From assembly GCF_022378355.1 (NCBI RefSeq), contig NZ_JAKMAJ010000003.1:62001-126000 (forward strand): 64,000 bases of DNA, given 5' to 3'. The DNA comes from Brenneria bubanii. GTDB lineage: Bacteria; Pseudomonadota; Gammaproteobacteria; Enterobacterales; Enterobacteriaceae. The notes under the pieces are model-generated. The model was not told the origin of the DNA and made no database searches. It saw nothing but the letters and a program-made list of their open reading frames with translations. A program made the position numbers and the translations under genes. Positions 41,537-51,853 of this stretch are shown here, piece by piece. Numbering within the stretch: the first letter of the stretch is position 1; every line of letters starts with the position of its first letter.

Positions 41537-41601
41537 CTTTATTCATCCTTTTATTTAAAATTCGCCTGGATTCCTCCAGGCTGATGGATAGGTATCGGTT
41601 A

Positions 41602-42774
41602 TTACCGATTAAATACACGGGCAATGCGTCCGCAGCCCTGAATGCTCACCGGCGACTCATTGGCGGAAATAAAGCAGGATTCACCCGCTTTAAGTGTGAT
41701 TTTCTGCTTGTCTTTTTGCAGCAATGCTTCGCCGTCAACACAGAAAACAATGGCGGCGCTTTGTTGACTGAGCGTTTGCGGTCCATCGTTCAGAAAGTGA
41801 ACAGAAAAAGCAAAGTCATTTACCGGAATAGGAAAGCTTAGTTCATTGCCCCGTTGGGTCGGGTGAGTCAATAAACTGGTCGCCGGTTTGGCTTCAAACT
41901 TCACGTTGTCCAGCAACTCAGGAATATCTATATACTTCGGCGTTAACCCGGCGCGCAGCACGTTATCTGAATTCGCCATTACCTCAAGGGCAACCCCTTT
42001 GAGATAGGCGTGCGGGGTTTCCGCATGCAGGAACATCGCTTCGCCAGGTTGAAGCGTAAGGGTATTGAGCAACAGCGGAGAAAACAAGCCGTTGTCGTCC
42101 GGGTAAAACCGGATAATATCGCGAATGGTGGCCCAGGGCTCGTTCTGCTGATTGTTCAGCGCGGCTTTTAATACGCCTAACGCCTGGCTTTTTTGATTGC
42201 CTTCCATGCTGAGCAGGTTGGCAAAAAGCATGGACAGGTTTTTACTGTCGGGGTGCTGCAAAAAGGCGGATATCGACGGATGCGCGCTGGCTACCGGCTG
42301 TAACAAAGCGACAATTTCAGATAATTCTCTGAAGCCGTTCATGGCCTGGAAAGGGGTCAGGGCGAAAACCAACTCCGGCTTATGATTGGCATCCTTATAG
42401 TTTCTTTCCGCCGCATCGATTGGGATACCCGCGGCATTTTCTTTTGCAAACCCCTGTTCGGCGGAGGATTTACTTGGGTGTACCTGAATAGAAAGCGGCT
42501 GCGCCGCGCACAACACTTTAAATAAAAACGGCAATTCGCCGAAATACTGCGCGACCTCGATGCCGAGATGCCCGGACAGGTCTTCGGCGATGACGTCACG
42601 TAAATGACGATCGTCGCCTTTTTCATCAATAATATGGGAGCTGCTTTTGGGGTGCGCGCCCATCCATAATTCCGCCATCGGCAAATATTCAGGATTATCA
42701 ATGTGATATAGCTCAGTTAATGCGTGTTTGCTGCCCCAGGCATAGTGCTGGACACGATTGAGCATTTTTTGCAT
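41602..42774 (-). CDS. manA: Mannose-6-phosphate isomerase
   Basis: A 390-residue zinc-dependent type I phosphomannose isomerase linking mannose-6-P and fructose-6-P. Zinc-site motifs are visible: AELWMGAHPKSSS, QVHPSKSSAEQGFAKEN, NYKDANHKPELV and the substrate-binding GVALEVMANSDNVLRAGLTPK. Length matches E. coli ManA (391). It is followed by ydgA after 65 bp. Confidence 0.97.
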   Translation of the reverse strand: MQKMLNRVQHYAWGSKHALTELYHIDNPEYLPMAELWMGAHPKSSSHIIDEKGDDRHLRDVIAEDLSGHLGIEVAQYFGELPFLFKVLCAAQPLSIQVHPSKSSAEQGFAKENAAGIPIDAAERNYKDANHKPELVFALTPFQAMNGFRELSEIVALLQPVASAHPSISAFLQHPDSKNLSMLFANLLSMEGNQKSQALGVLKAALNNQQNEPWATIRDIIRFYPDDNGLFSPLLLNTLTLQPGEAMFLHAETPHAYLKGVALEVMANSDNVLRAGLTPKYIDIPELLDNVKFEAKPATSLLTHPTQRGNELSFPIPVNDFAFSVHFLNDGPQTLSQQSAAIVFCVDGEALLQKDKQKITLKAGESCFISANESPVSIQGCGRIARVFNR

Positions 42775-43091
42775 ATTGGGTTCCCGATATTAAGTAAATT
42801 GTTGATTAATATAGTTCAAATAGTTAACTAAATGGGTGGTGGCAAATAAATAGTTTCCGCTCACATCATGGTAATGTTTTATGTGTCACTATTCCAGACG
42901 GCGCTGGCGGAAGAGATTCGCCTCGTCAGACGTTTAAGGAATAATATACCGGGACGGTTTCGTCAGGATCGGCTAGTGGGTTACGATACAAGTTGACTTA
43001 TATAGCAATAATTATCTTTATCAGTGTGATTCTCGTTATTAATTTGACGCTACCGGCCCTTCATTATCGGTAATGCTAAGGAGACATGGTT
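42775..43091. promoter_or_regulatory. Divergent manA-fumC control region
   Basis: 317 bp without a gene. It must hold promoters for both genes. A TTGACT hexamer at 42993-42998 points toward fumC but has no clear -10 partner. In E. coli fumC is activated by SoxS; no soxbox could be delimited by eye. Confidence 0.4.
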
Positions 43092-44492
43092 ATGACAACG
43101 ACGCGTATTGAGAAAGACTCAATGGGACCGATTGATGTGCCTGCCGAACGCTTATGGGGCGCGCAGACACAGCGCTCACTGGAGCATTTTCGTATTTCCG
43201 AAGAGAAAATGCCGCGTGCATTGATCTATGCGCTGGCGCAAACGAAACGTGCGGCGGCCAGCGTCAATATGGATTTAAAATTACTGCCCGCTGAGCGGGG
43301 AAATGCCATTGTTGAGGCTGCCGATGAAGTGCTGGCCGGCAAGCATGCCGGTGAGTTCCCGCTAGCCATCTGGCAGACCGGCTCCGGTACGCAAAGCAAT
43401 ATGAATATGAACGAGGTGCTGGCCAACCGCGCCAGTGAGTTATTGGGCGGGGAGCGGGGAAACAGCCGTCTGGTTCATCCCAATGATGATGTCAATAAAA
43501 GCCAAAGCTCCAACGATGTTTTCCCTACGGCGATGCATGTCGCGGCTGTGCTGGCGCTGAACGAGCAGCTGATGCCAGAATTAACCTCGTTACAGCGCAC
43601 CCTTGCCGCCAAGGCCGAGCAATTCAAGGATATCGTAAAAATTGGACGCACCCATTTGCAGGATGCCACGCCCTTAACCCTGGGGCAGGAAATTTCCGGC
43701 TGGGCGGCGATGCTGCAACATAATCTCAAGCATATTGAAAGCAGCGTACCGCATTTGTGTGAACTGGCGCTGGGGGGAACGGCGGTCGGCACCGGATTAA
43801 ACACCCATCCTGAATATGCCGTGCGGGTTGCCGCAGAACTGGCGAGGCTGACCGGTCAGGCGTTTGTGACTGCGCCGAATAAGTTCGAGTCATTGGGCAC
43901 CTGTGATGCGCTGGTTCACGGCCATGGCGCATTGAAAGGGCTGGCGGCATCATTGATGAAAATCGCCAATGATGTGCGATGGCTGGCTTCAGGACCTCGC
44001 TGCGGTATTGGTGAACTGAGCATCCCTGAAAATGAGCCGGGGAGTTCAATTATGCCCGGCAAAGTAAACCCGACGCAGTGTGAAGCCATGACGATGCTGT
44101 GTTGCCAGGTGTTGGGAAATGACGTGGCGGTGAATATCGGCGGGGCGGCGGGTAATTTTGAGCTGAACGTTTATCGTCCCATGGTGATTCATAATTTCTT
44201 GCAATCGGTGCGTCTGCTGGCCGATGGCATGAAAAGTTTTAATGAACACTGCGCGGCGGGGATTGAGCCAAATCGTGAGCGTATCGATCAACTGCTAAAC
44301 GAATCGCTGATGCTGGTGACGGCGCTTAATACACATATCGGTTACGATAAGGCCGCTGAAATCGCGAAAAAGGCGCATAAAGAAGGGTTGACGTTAAAAG
44401 CCTCGGCGCTGAAGCTCGGTTATCTTAGCGAAGAGCAGTTTGATGAATGGGTTCGGCCGCAGGATATGGTTGGCAGTTTGAAAGCTGATTAA
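43092..44492 (+). CDS. fumC: Class II fumarase
   Basis: A 466-residue iron-free, oxidation-stable fumarate hydratase interconverting fumarate and malate. The superfamily signature [16 protein letters not shown] carries the catalytic serine; [16 protein letters not shown] and [13 protein letters not shown] are also present. ATG 43092 has GGAG at 8 bases and matches the E. coli start; ATG 43086 is too close. In E. coli it is SoxRS-induced, which fits a genome carrying rsx for SoxR reduction. Confidence 0.97.
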   Translation: MTTTRIEKDSMGPIDVPAERLWGAQTQRSLEHFRISEEKMPRALIYALAQTKRAAASVNMDLKLLPAERGNAIVEAADEVLAGKHAGEFPLAIWQTGSGTQSNMNMNEVLANRASELLGGERGNSRLVHPNDDVNKSQSSNDVFPTAMHVAAVLALNEQLMPELTSLQRTLAAKAEQFKDIVKIGRTHLQDATPLTLGQEISGWAAMLQHNLKHIESSVPHLCELALGGTAVGTGLNTHPEYAVRVAAELARLTGQAFVTAPNKFESLGTCDALVHGHGALKGLAASLMKIANDVRWLASGPRCGIGELSIPENEPGSSIMPGKVNPTQCEAMTMLCCQVLGNDVAVNIGGAAGNFELNVYRPMVIHNFLQSVRLLADGMKSFNEHCAAGIEPNRERIDQLLNESLMLVTALNTHIGYDKAAEIAKKAHKEGLTLKASALKLGYLSEEQFDEWVRPQDMVGSLKAD

Positions 44493-44508
44493 GATCGCGT
44501 TATTTCGT

Positions 44509-44532
44509 CTGCCGGTGGGCTGTATCCGGCAG
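44509..44532. terminator. Hairpin between convergent fumC and tus
   Basis: CTGCCGG (44509-44515) and CCGGCAG (44526-44532) form a 7-bp stem in the 56-bp gap between the fumC and tus stops. No T-run; a bidirectional role is inferred. Confidence 0.5.
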
Positions 44533-44548
44533 GCGAGATGACCGGCGC

Positions 44549-45481
44549 TTATATCTGGTCGGTGTAAAGATGCAGCCGGGGGATCAGCAATCTCAGCGCC
44601 GCCGCCTGCGGTTTATGTTTGTGTTTGATGTTGCTGGCATCATAGTTATTCAACTCGCCAATAATCGGAATCTCGCCGCCATATTGTTGCTGACACAGGA
44701 TCAGCAGCGGCGAGGGGCAAGGATGTTGCACCTGCTTTTGTTGTTGCGGATACCATACTCTGGCGATCGGCTGGACCTTTACCGGTCGTTTTATCTTGAA
44801 TGCCGCCCGTTCGGGCAAGGCCAGTACTTGCGCTATCTCTTGTTCAACCAGCTCGGCCCACTGTTGTTTACTGTAGGGCGCGGCGTTCTTACCTGCTTTC
44901 AGGCTTTTTTCCAGTTTATTCAGCAGTTCAGCGCGGGTCATATTCTTGATGATATGTTTGTTGGCCCACCCAAAGCGCACGGATGCCGGATTAGCGACGA
45001 GCATGATTGAGCGATAAGCGCTAAGCGTAATCAGACCCGGCAGGTGGCTGTGTACGAACTCAAAACGCTGTTCGGGAGATAACCCGGACTCAACGGTGAT
45101 GATGTGCTCCAGCTCTTTTTTCAACGCATTGATTTCCGCTATGAGCCGTTGCGCCTGCTGATATTGATGCTTATCGACGGAAAAGCACAGCGCGCCGGGG
45201 AGGCGGATGGCGGCCTTGCTGCTAACGGTTTCCGGGTAGTGGTGAATAAACAGCCGTTGAAAATGCGCCAATCCTGATTCGTACGCCGCCTGGCCGATAT
45301 GCTGACGAACGGCAATTTGCGCGATTGCGTCATGCTCGGTGCCTTTTTTTACCGCGGGTAATGAAAAAACGCGGCCGGCCAGTAGACGAAATGAGGAAAA
45401 CAGCGGCGACATTCGCGCCAACTTGTCTTCCAGCGAAGCAAAGCAGTCGTTCATTTGCTTAATCAGCGAGTAACGGTCCAT
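44549..45481 (-). CDS. tus: Replication terminus-binding protein Tus
   Basis: A 310-residue protein that binds Ter sites and blocks replication forks from one side. The family features are present through the length (DRYSLIKQMNDCFASLEDKL at the start, then VRFGWANKHIIKN and RPVKVQPIARVWYPQQQ in the DNA-binding region). Length matches E. coli (309). A Ter-like site lies directly upstream, as with E. coli tus/TerB, implying autoregulation. It marks this window as terminus-proximal. Confidence 0.95.
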   Translation of the reverse strand: MDRYSLIKQMNDCFASLEDKLARMSPLFSSFRLLAGRVFSLPAVKKGTEHDAIAQIAVRQHIGQAAYESGLAHFQRLFIHHYPETVSSKAAIRLPGALCFSVDKHQYQQAQRLIAEINALKKELEHIITVESGLSPEQRFEFVHSHLPGLITLSAYRSIMLVANPASVRFGWANKHIIKNMTRAELLNKLEKSLKAGKNAAPYSKQQWAELVEQEIAQVLALPERAAFKIKRPVKVQPIARVWYPQQQKQVQHPCPSPLLILCQQQYGGEIPIIGELNNYDASNIKHKHKPQAAALRLLIPRLHLYTDQI

Positions 45482-45492
45482 GATTTGATGCC

Positions 45493-45515
45493 AATTTAGT
45501 TACAACATACTAATG
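45493..45515 (-). promoter_or_regulatory. Ter site upstream of tus
   Basis: On the minus strand the core AGTATGTTGTAACTAAA (45495-45511) equals the E. coli TerB core, and it lies 11-34 bp before the tus start, overlapping where its promoter should be. Tus binding here should both arrest forks from one direction and repress tus. Confidence 0.92.
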
Positions 45516-45590
45516 GTTATATAATGAATCCCCGCCGGCGGCAACGGTGTTTTGTATCGCCGGCCAGGGATTCATGCAAAATCAGCGCTG

Positions 45591-46865
45591 TCAGGGAAGT
45601 TGCTTCAGCCGGAAACTAACCAGTAACGCGATGATCAGTAGGGTCGCCAGAAATAGCGTGATGCCCGCCCAGCCATATGCGTACCAGAACAGGCCGCCGA
45701 CCGTTCCGGCCAGGCTGGAGCCAAAGTAGTAGGAGAAAAGGTACATAGAGGAAGCCTGACCCTTTGCTCGCCGCGCGCGCTGTCCAATCCAGCCGCTGGC
45801 GACCGCATGAGAGGCGAAGAATCCCGCGGCAAACAGCATCATCCCCACTAAAACGCACAACATGGGGCTCAACGCGGTAATGAGAAGCCCGAGCAGCATT
45901 ATGCTGATGGATATGCTCAGCACCGGACCGCGCCCATAGCGAGCGGTCAGCGCGCCTGCTTTAGGGGAACTGTAGCTGCCGGTCAGATAAACCACCGACA
46001 GCAATCCGACGATGGCCTGATTGAGCAGGTAAGGGGAAGCCAATAGCCGATAGCCGATGTAGTTAAAAAGGGTTACGAACGACCCCATCAGCAAAAAGCC
46101 TTCTAAAAACAACAGCGGCAGCCCGGCATCGCGCCAGTGCAGCTTCGCATTCAGCAATAACGCCTTCGGGCGTAAAGATCCGGGTCGGAAATGGCGCGAT
46201 TCCGGTAAGATTTTCCAGAAGGTTAATGCAGAAACCAATGCCAGTACGCCAATGGCGCCAATTGAGACGCGCCAGGGGAAATAGTCGCTCAATACGCCGC
46301 TGACCAATCGTCCGCTCATGCCGCCTATCGAGTTACCGCTGATATATAGCCCCATGGAAAAAGCCAGTACGCTGGGGTGAATCTCTTCACTCAGGTAGCT
46401 CATGGCAACGGCCGCTACGCCGCTTAGGGATAGTCCAATCATGGCGCGCATGATGAGCACGCCATGCCAACTGGTCATAAAGGCGCAAATCAACGTACAT
46501 ACGGACGCCAGCATGAGCGACACGACCATCACGTTTTTGCGTCCGACGGTATCGGACAATGGACCGGTGAACAACAGACCAAAAGCCATGGTCGCCGTCG
46601 CGACCGAAAGTGACAGACTGCTGGTTGCCGGAGAAATGGAGAACGCTTCAGAGAGAACCGGCAATAGCGGTTGTACGCAATAAAGCAGGGCGAAAGTGGC
46701 TAATCCGGCTGAAAACAACGCCAGGGTGACGCGCATAAATTGCGGTGTGCCACGTTTAATGTAAGGGGTTTTGCCATTAGCGGTCGATTTCGGTGGGCGT
46801 ATTTCTTCATCATCAAGGGTTGAGATAGACAGGTCACCTGATGCTGGTGCTGAGGGGGTACTCAA
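45591..46865 (-). CDS. ynfM: MFS transporter YnfM
   Basis: A 424-residue major facilitator of 12 helices, clearly E. coli YnfM: FIKRGTPQFMRVTLALF-like start (YIKRGTPQFMRVTLALFS), LYCVQPLLPVL, LSEEIHPSVLAFSMGLYISGNS. Substrate unproven. A frame from ATG 46946 adds 27 residues that would cover the divergent promoter only 18 bp from ynfL; I prefer TTG 46865, which has GGA about six bases upstream and gives an N-terminus like E. coli. The start is uncertain. Confidence 0.85.
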   Translation of the reverse strand: MSTPSAPASGDLSISTLDDEEIRPPKSTANGKTPYIKRGTPQFMRVTLALFSAGLATFALLYCVQPLLPVLSEAFSISPATSSLSLSVATATMAFGLLFTGPLSDTVGRKNVMVVSLMLASVCTLICAFMTSWHGVLIMRAMIGLSLSGVAAVAMSYLSEEIHPSVLAFSMGLYISGNSIGGMSGRLVSGVLSDYFPWRVSIGAIGVLALVSALTFWKILPESRHFRPGSLRPKALLLNAKLHWRDAGLPLLFLEGFLLMGSFVTLFNYIGYRLLASPYLLNQAIVGLLSVVYLTGSYSSPKAGALTARYGRGPVLSISISIMLLGLLITALSPMLCVLVGMMLFAAGFFASHAVASGWIGQRARRAKGQASSMYLFSYYFGSSLAGTVGGLFWYAYGWAGITLFLATLLIIALLVSFRLKQLP

Positions 46866-46964
46866 AATAATTCCAAGTTTAACAAGGGAAAAGATGGCGC
46901 GATCATAGAAGAGCAATATTGTTTTGTATAATATATTAGTCATCATAATTAATACTTATAAGAT

Positions 46965-47858
46965 ATGAATATCGAACTACGCCATCTTCGCTATTTTATT
47001 GCTGTCGCCGAAGAGCTGCATTTTGGTCGTGCGGCTGAAAAATTGCTTATTTCTCAGCCGCCGCTCAGCCAACAAATACAAATTTTGGAGGAGCAGGTCG
47101 GCGCAAAGTTATTAGAACGCAATAATCGCAATGTTCGTTTGACGCCGGCGGGTGAAATGTTTTTAAAAGAGGCCTGGTCAATCATCGCGCAAGTCAATCA
47201 GGCGGCAGAACGCGCAGCGCGCATTCAGCGTGGAGAAATCGGGGAACTGACCATCGGCTTTACTTCTTCCGCGCCCTTTATCAAAAAAGTTTCCCGCAGT
47301 TTGCTCCGTTTTCGCCAGTCATTCCCCGAGGTTCATATTCAGATGATTGAGTTGAATACCAAACAGCAGATTGAACCGCTGCTGAGCGGTAAACTCGACA
47401 TCGGGGTGATGCGCAATAATCCGCTCCCGGATGCGCTTGATCACCATCTCTTGCTGCATGAAGCGCTGGTCGCCGTGGTGCATGAGGAACATCCTTTGGC
47501 CAGACAGTCCAAAGAACCGATCAGCATCCGTCAGTTGGAAAATGAACCTTTTGTTTTTTTCTCGCGTGAAGTCGGCACGGCGCTTTATGATGAAACGCTG
47601 ACGCTGCTGAAAAAATACGGCATCACGCCCTATATTACGCAGGAAGTCGGGGAGGCGATGACGATTGTCGGGCTAGTGTCATCCGGCCTGGGCGTTTCCA
47701 TTCTTCCCGCTTCGTTTATGCGGATTAAAGTGGATGGCGTGAAATATCTACAGTTTGCGGAAAGCGATGCGATCACGGAAGTGTGGCTGGTCACGGCAAA
47801 ACACCGGGCCTTGAAAACGGCGGCGGAGACGCTGATTTCGCTGATGCTCAATCGATAA
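46965..47858 (+). CDS. ynfL: LysR-type regulator YnfL
   Basis: A 297-residue LysR regulator divergent from ynfM and probably its controller. The winged helix-turn-helix (IELRHLRYFIAVAEELHFGRAA, SQPPLSQQIQILEE) is at residues 3-60, followed by the periplasmic-binding-like effector domain with GELTIGFTSSAPF and ITQEVGEAMTIVGLVSSGLGVSILP as in E. coli YnfL. The effector is unknown. Confidence 0.92.
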   Translation: MNIELRHLRYFIAVAEELHFGRAAEKLLISQPPLSQQIQILEEQVGAKLLERNNRNVRLTPAGEMFLKEAWSIIAQVNQAAERAARIQRGEIGELTIGFTSSAPFIKKVSRSLLRFRQSFPEVHIQMIELNTKQQIEPLLSGKLDIGVMRNNPLPDALDHHLLLHEALVAVVHEEHPLARQSKEPISIRQLENEPFVFFSREVGTALYDETLTLLKKYGITPYITQEVGEAMTIVGLVSSGLGVSILPASFMRIKVDGVKYLQFAESDAITEVWLVTAKHRALKTAAETLISLMLNR

Positions 47859-47869
47859 TATTTTCAATA

Positions 47870-47885
47870 TGTGCATTAAATCACA
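47870..47885 (+). promoter_or_regulatory. CRP site upstream of mlc
   Basis: TGTGC-ATTAAA-TCACA matches nine of ten CRP consensus positions and lies about 190 bp before the mlc start and 12 bp after ynfL. E. coli mlc is also CRP-controlled. Confidence 0.6.
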
Positions 47886-48075
47886 TAACGAATCAAATAG
47901 TTGACGACCTTGGCGAAAAGCCCCAACATAACCTTAATTTTTATTTTGCAGTGTGAAAAATAGATTATATATACCTAATGAACTTCCAGTTGTCAGAACC
48001 GAGGGTAACGCGAAGGAATCGGCTATCACCGGTCCTCATCAGCAGTGCTAGCGATAAAGAGTAGGAGCCAGTTTT

Positions 48076-49293
48076 GTGATTGCCGACGGTCAGCCAGGAC
48101 ATATCGATCAAATCAAACAAATGAATGCCGGTGCGGTGTACAGACTGATCGATAATTATGGCCCGATATCACGTATTGAACTGTCAAAACGCGGGCAGCT
48201 GGCGCCAGCCAGCATCACCAAAATTGTACGCGAGCTGCTGGATGCGCATTTGGTGCAGGAAACGGAATACCAGGATGTCGGCAGCCGCGGGCGTCCGGCC
48301 ATTGGGCTGATCCTGGACACGCAAGCATGGCATTACCTTTCCGCCCGCATCAATCACAACAGCATTACGCTGGCGCTGCGCGACCTGAGCAGCGAGCTGG
48401 TCGTCGAGGATTGCATACCGCTTCCCGCGGAACATCCGCAGCCGCTGCTGCAACGTATCCTCAGCGAGATCGATCAATTCTTTATCCGCCACCAAAATCG
48501 GCTGGAACGACTGACCGCCATCGCGATTACCGCACCCGGCATGGTAGACGCCGTCACCGGCGTCATCCATCGGATGCCGTTCTATGACATCGAAAACATG
48601 GCGATAGGACCGGCACTGGAGCAGCGAACCGGTTTACCCGTTTTCGTGCAGCATGACATCTGCGCCTGGACGATGGCCGAGGCGCTGTATGGCGCCTCGC
48701 GCGGTTGTCAAAATGTTATTCAGATTGTGATTGACCATAACGTCGGCGCGGGAGTCATTACCGGCGGGCGGCTTCTGCATGCCGGTAGCCGCAATTTGGT
48801 CGAAATAGGGCACACCCAGGTCGACCCTTATGGCAAACGCTGTTATTGCGGCAACCATGGTTGCCTGGAAACGGTCGCCAGTACGGAAAGTATGCTAGAG
48901 CTGGCGCAGCAACGGATGAGTATCTCGATGAGTTCGGTGCTGCATGGTTCTCCATTGACGGTCGTTAGTCTGTGCGACGCGGCATTGAACGGCGATCAAC
49001 TGGCGAAAGACATTCTTAATGATGTGGGTAACAATATTGGGCGTATTGTCGCCATCATGGTGAATTTATTTAATCCCGATAAAATTTTAGTCGGCTCCCC
49101 GCTAAATAAAGCCGCGGATATTTTATATCCGGCGATGATGGGATGTATTCACCAGCAGTCTTTTCCGCCCTATAGCCACAATATTAAGGTAGAGGCGACC
49201 CAGTTTTATAACCAAGGCACCATGCCGGGTGCGGCATTGGTTAAAGATGCCCTGTATAACGGTTCGCTATTGGTGAAACTGTTGCAGGGCTAG
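48076..49293 (+). CDS. mlc: Glucose-responsive repressor Mlc
   Basis: A 405-residue ROK-family repressor of PTS and sugar genes, sequestered by unphosphorylated EIICB-Glc. The N-terminal helix-turn-helix (QLAPASITKIVRELLDAHLVQE) and the zinc site H-x9-C-x-C-x4-C in EIGHTQVDPYGKRCYCGNHGC are intact. Start is GTG 48076 with AGGAG eight bases upstream, giving IADGQPGHIDQIKQ as in E. coli. It ends with NGSLLVKLLQG, the E. coli ending. Confidence 0.96.
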   Translation: MIADGQPGHIDQIKQMNAGAVYRLIDNYGPISRIELSKRGQLAPASITKIVRELLDAHLVQETEYQDVGSRGRPAIGLILDTQAWHYLSARINHNSITLALRDLSSELVVEDCIPLPAEHPQPLLQRILSEIDQFFIRHQNRLERLTAIAITAPGMVDAVTGVIHRMPFYDIENMAIGPALEQRTGLPVFVQHDICAWTMAEALYGASRGCQNVIQIVIDHNVGAGVITGGRLLHAGSRNLVEIGHTQVDPYGKRCYCGNHGCLETVASTESMLELAQQRMSISMSSVLHGSPLTVVSLCDAALNGDQLAKDILNDVGNNIGRIVAIMVNLFNPDKILVGSPLNKAADILYPAMMGCIHQQSFPPYSHNIKVEATQFYNQGTMPGAALVKDALYNGSLLVKLLQG

Positions 49294-49465
49294 TGTTAAA
49301 TTTTTTCTTTTGTCCGCTATTAATATTTTTTCCATTCGCGAGTGCAGAGAAACAAAACATTGAGCTAACGCAAACTGCCCGAATGGCGTATCGCCTAGAC
49401 TCCCACCATTGGATAGCATTTCTGTTGTGCTGGTTATTTTCAGATATCCCCCCCGGAGTTTTCTC

Positions 49466-50131
49466 ATGTTAAAACGCGTTTTTGTCACAGGTACTGATAC
49501 CGCAGTGGGTAAAACTGTTGTATCCAAAGCGTTATTGCAAAAGTTGGCGATGACGGGAAAACCGGTGGCGGGCTATAAGCCGATAGCGAAAGGGTGTGTG
49601 GAAACCGAAGAGGGTTTACGCAGCAAAGATGCGTTGCTTCTACAGGCGGCGTCGTCGATCGAGATTCCCTATGAAATGGTCAATCCGATTGCATTCAGAG
49701 AAGACGAAATCAGCGCGAGTGAGCAGCCCATTAATTACAGTTCCATGACGCAGGGATTGCAGCGCTTAGATGAGTTAGCCGATATCGTCGTGGTTGAAGG
49801 CAGCGGCGGATGGCGCACGCTGATGAGCGATCTTCGTCCTTATTCGGAATGGGTGGTGCAGGAACAGCTGCCGGTTATTTTAGTTATTGGTATTAAATTA
49901 GGCTGCATCAGCCATGCATTATTAACGGCACAAGCCGTTATTAATGACGGCTTGCCGCTGGTCGGCTGGGTTGCGAACCGAATTAATCCCGGGTTGGCTA
50001 ATTATGCGGATATCATCACCGTGCTGCGGAAAAAAATTCCGGCCCCGCAACTAGGGGAATTACCTTATTTACCTCGCGCGGAACAGCGGGACTTATCTTC
50101 TTATATCGATCTTTCGGCCGTAAATTATTAA
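49466..50131 (+). CDS. bioD2: Dethiobiotin synthetase paralogue (BioD2/YnfK)
   Basis: A 221-residue ATP-dependent dethiobiotin synthetase family member; P-loop VTGTDTAVGKTVVS at residues 6-19 and VVEGSGGWRTL near 110 are present. Close to E. coli YnfK, which lies next to mlc too. The canonical bioD sits with bioAFC elsewhere in enterobacteria, so this is the second copy. GGAG precedes ATG 49466; the in-frame ATG 49409 adds a non-conserved leader. Confidence 0.9.
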   Translation: MLKRVFVTGTDTAVGKTVVSKALLQKLAMTGKPVAGYKPIAKGCVETEEGLRSKDALLLQAASSIEIPYEMVNPIAFREDEISASEQPINYSSMTQGLQRLDELADIVVVEGSGGWRTLMSDLRPYSEWVVQEQLPVILVIGIKLGCISHALLTAQAVINDGLPLVGWVANRINPGLANYADIITVLRKKIPAPQLGELPYLPRAEQRDLSSYIDLSAVNY

Positions 50132-50161
50132 TTATCTCGGCAAGACCCGTAAAATCATTTC

Positions 50162-50189
50162 AAGGTGTAGCGCTGAAGCGCTGCGCCTT
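50162..50189 (+). terminator. Hairpin after bioD2
   Basis: AAGGTGTAGCGC (50162-50173) pairs with GCGCTGCGCCTT (50178-50189) over 12 positions including two G-U pairs, with a TGAA loop, 30 bp after the stop. The T-tract is poor (AATTTCC). Confidence 0.55.
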
Positions 50190-50335
50190 AATTTCCACAA
50201 GTAAACCCATCATCTTTTTTTAAATTGCCAGCGCATATTTACACCTGCCGCCGCTTTCCCTGTCGCGCAGTCACCCGATCGGACAACAGCTGATATACTC
50301 AACGACATGTTTTATTCGCCAGACAAGAAAGTGCA

Positions 50336-51805
50336 ATGAAAACAGTAGAAAAATCCGAACATCCTCCGTTAACGCACCGTCATTGGGTACTCATTGCCTG
50401 TATGTTGGCCATGTTTACCGCGGCCATTGAAGTCACCATCGTCGCCACCGCGCTCCCCACGATCATTGCGGATCTTGGCGGCTTTTCGCTACTGGGCTGG
50501 GTTTTCGCCGGTTATTTACTCACGCAGGCGATCAGTATTCCCATTTATGGTCGGCTGGCCGACCTATATGGGCGTAAGCGCGTATTCTTTATCGGCATGA
50601 TTGTTTTCTTGCTGGGTTCGGTGCTGTGCGGTTTTTCCAGCCGAATGGGATGGCTGATTTTGTTTCGCACCATTCAGGGATTAGGCGCAGGCGCTATCAC
50701 GCCAATCGCCTTTACCATCGTCGCCGATGTGTACAGCAAAACGGAGCGGCCTAAAATTCAAGGGTATCTCTCCAGCGTATGGGGGATATCGGCGATTGCC
50801 GGTCCGCTGATGGGGGCGTTCATCGTAGAGCATTTCACCTGGGCTCTGGTGTTTTGGGTTAACGTGCCGATTGGGCTATTGTCGATATTTTTATTGGCTC
50901 GCTATTTGCCGACTGCGAATCAGATTCGGCAGCATCAGTTGGACTGGGCCGGCGCGTTCTACCTTGCCATCACCGTTGCCAGCCTGTTGTTGGCTCTGCT
51001 GCAGGCCGAAGTCTTTGGGCTATGGATTATTCCGCTCCTGGCCGTTGCCGCGCTTGGCGGATTTTTGTTGATCAGGCAGGAAATTTCCACGCCGGAGCCG
51101 CTTTTTCCGTTGGCCTTGTGGCGTAATCGGGTGATCGTCGCGGGAAATCTTGGCGGTTTGTTAATCGGCGCCGCCATGATGGGCGTCAGCGCTTTTCTGC
51201 CGACCTTTATTCAAAGCGTCATGGGGCGATCGCCGCTGGAGGCGGGCAGTATTTTGGCGATGATGTCGATTGGCTGGCCGCTGGCCAGTACCCTGAGCGG
51301 CAGATTAATGCTGCGGATATCCTATCGTGCAACGGCGTTCAGCGGAGGGCTGCTGTTGATTGCCGGCAGCCTGACGCTATTAACGCTCGATCCTGATAAA
51401 TCGCTGAACTGGGCTCGCGTTGCCGCTTTTACGATTGGCGCCGGCATGGGGCTAAGCAACACCACATTTTTAGTCTCGGTACAAAACGCAGTGGACTATT
51501 CCATCCGCGGCATTGCAACCGCATCAACCATGTTTACCCGTATGCTGGGGTCGGCTCTGGGTACGGCAATTCTTGGGGCTACGCTGAACATCAACCTGCA
51601 TTTACGCTTGCCGGAAATGAGCGATCCCCTGCAAACGCTGATGGATAGCCACCGCCGCAGTACAATGAGCGCAACACAGCTTGAATCGCTGGTCTGGCAG
51701 GTGTCCTCTTCAATACATTGGGTATTTATGGTTTCCGCGCTGATTGCGGTCGTTACGTTACTTGCCGCCTGGATGATCCCGGCAAATCAACGAGTCCAAG
51801 GTTAG
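50336..51805 (+). CDS. DHA2-type MFS exporter
   Basis: A 489-residue proton-coupled exporter with about 14 helices. The family motifs are visible: ALPTIIADLGG at the end of helix 1, GRLADLYGRKRVFFIG (motif A) and GLGAGAITPIAF; the long WVNVPIGLLSI and GMGLSNTTFLVSVQNAV also fit multidrug exporters of the EmrB/LmrB group. No membrane-fusion partner or regulator is adjacent. Substrate unknown. Confidence 0.85.
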   Translation: MKTVEKSEHPPLTHRHWVLIACMLAMFTAAIEVTIVATALPTIIADLGGFSLLGWVFAGYLLTQAISIPIYGRLADLYGRKRVFFIGMIVFLLGSVLCGFSSRMGWLILFRTIQGLGAGAITPIAFTIVADVYSKTERPKIQGYLSSVWGISAIAGPLMGAFIVEHFTWALVFWVNVPIGLLSIFLLARYLPTANQIRQHQLDWAGAFYLAITVASLLLALLQAEVFGLWIIPLLAVAALGGFLLIRQEISTPEPLFPLALWRNRVIVAGNLGGLLIGAAMMGVSAFLPTFIQSVMGRSPLEAGSILAMMSIGWPLASTLSGRLMLRISYRATAFSGGLLLIAGSLTLLTLDPDKSLNWARVAAFTIGAGMGLSNTTFLVSVQNAVDYSIRGIATASTMFTRMLGSALGTAILGATLNINLHLRLPEMSDPLQTLMDSHRRSTMSATQLESLVWQVSSSIHWVFMVSALIAVVTLLAAWMIPANQRVQG

Positions 51806-51853
51806 TCAAAAGGTGAAACAAAGGCTGAAGCAAGCGGGAAGGGATGCGGGACA

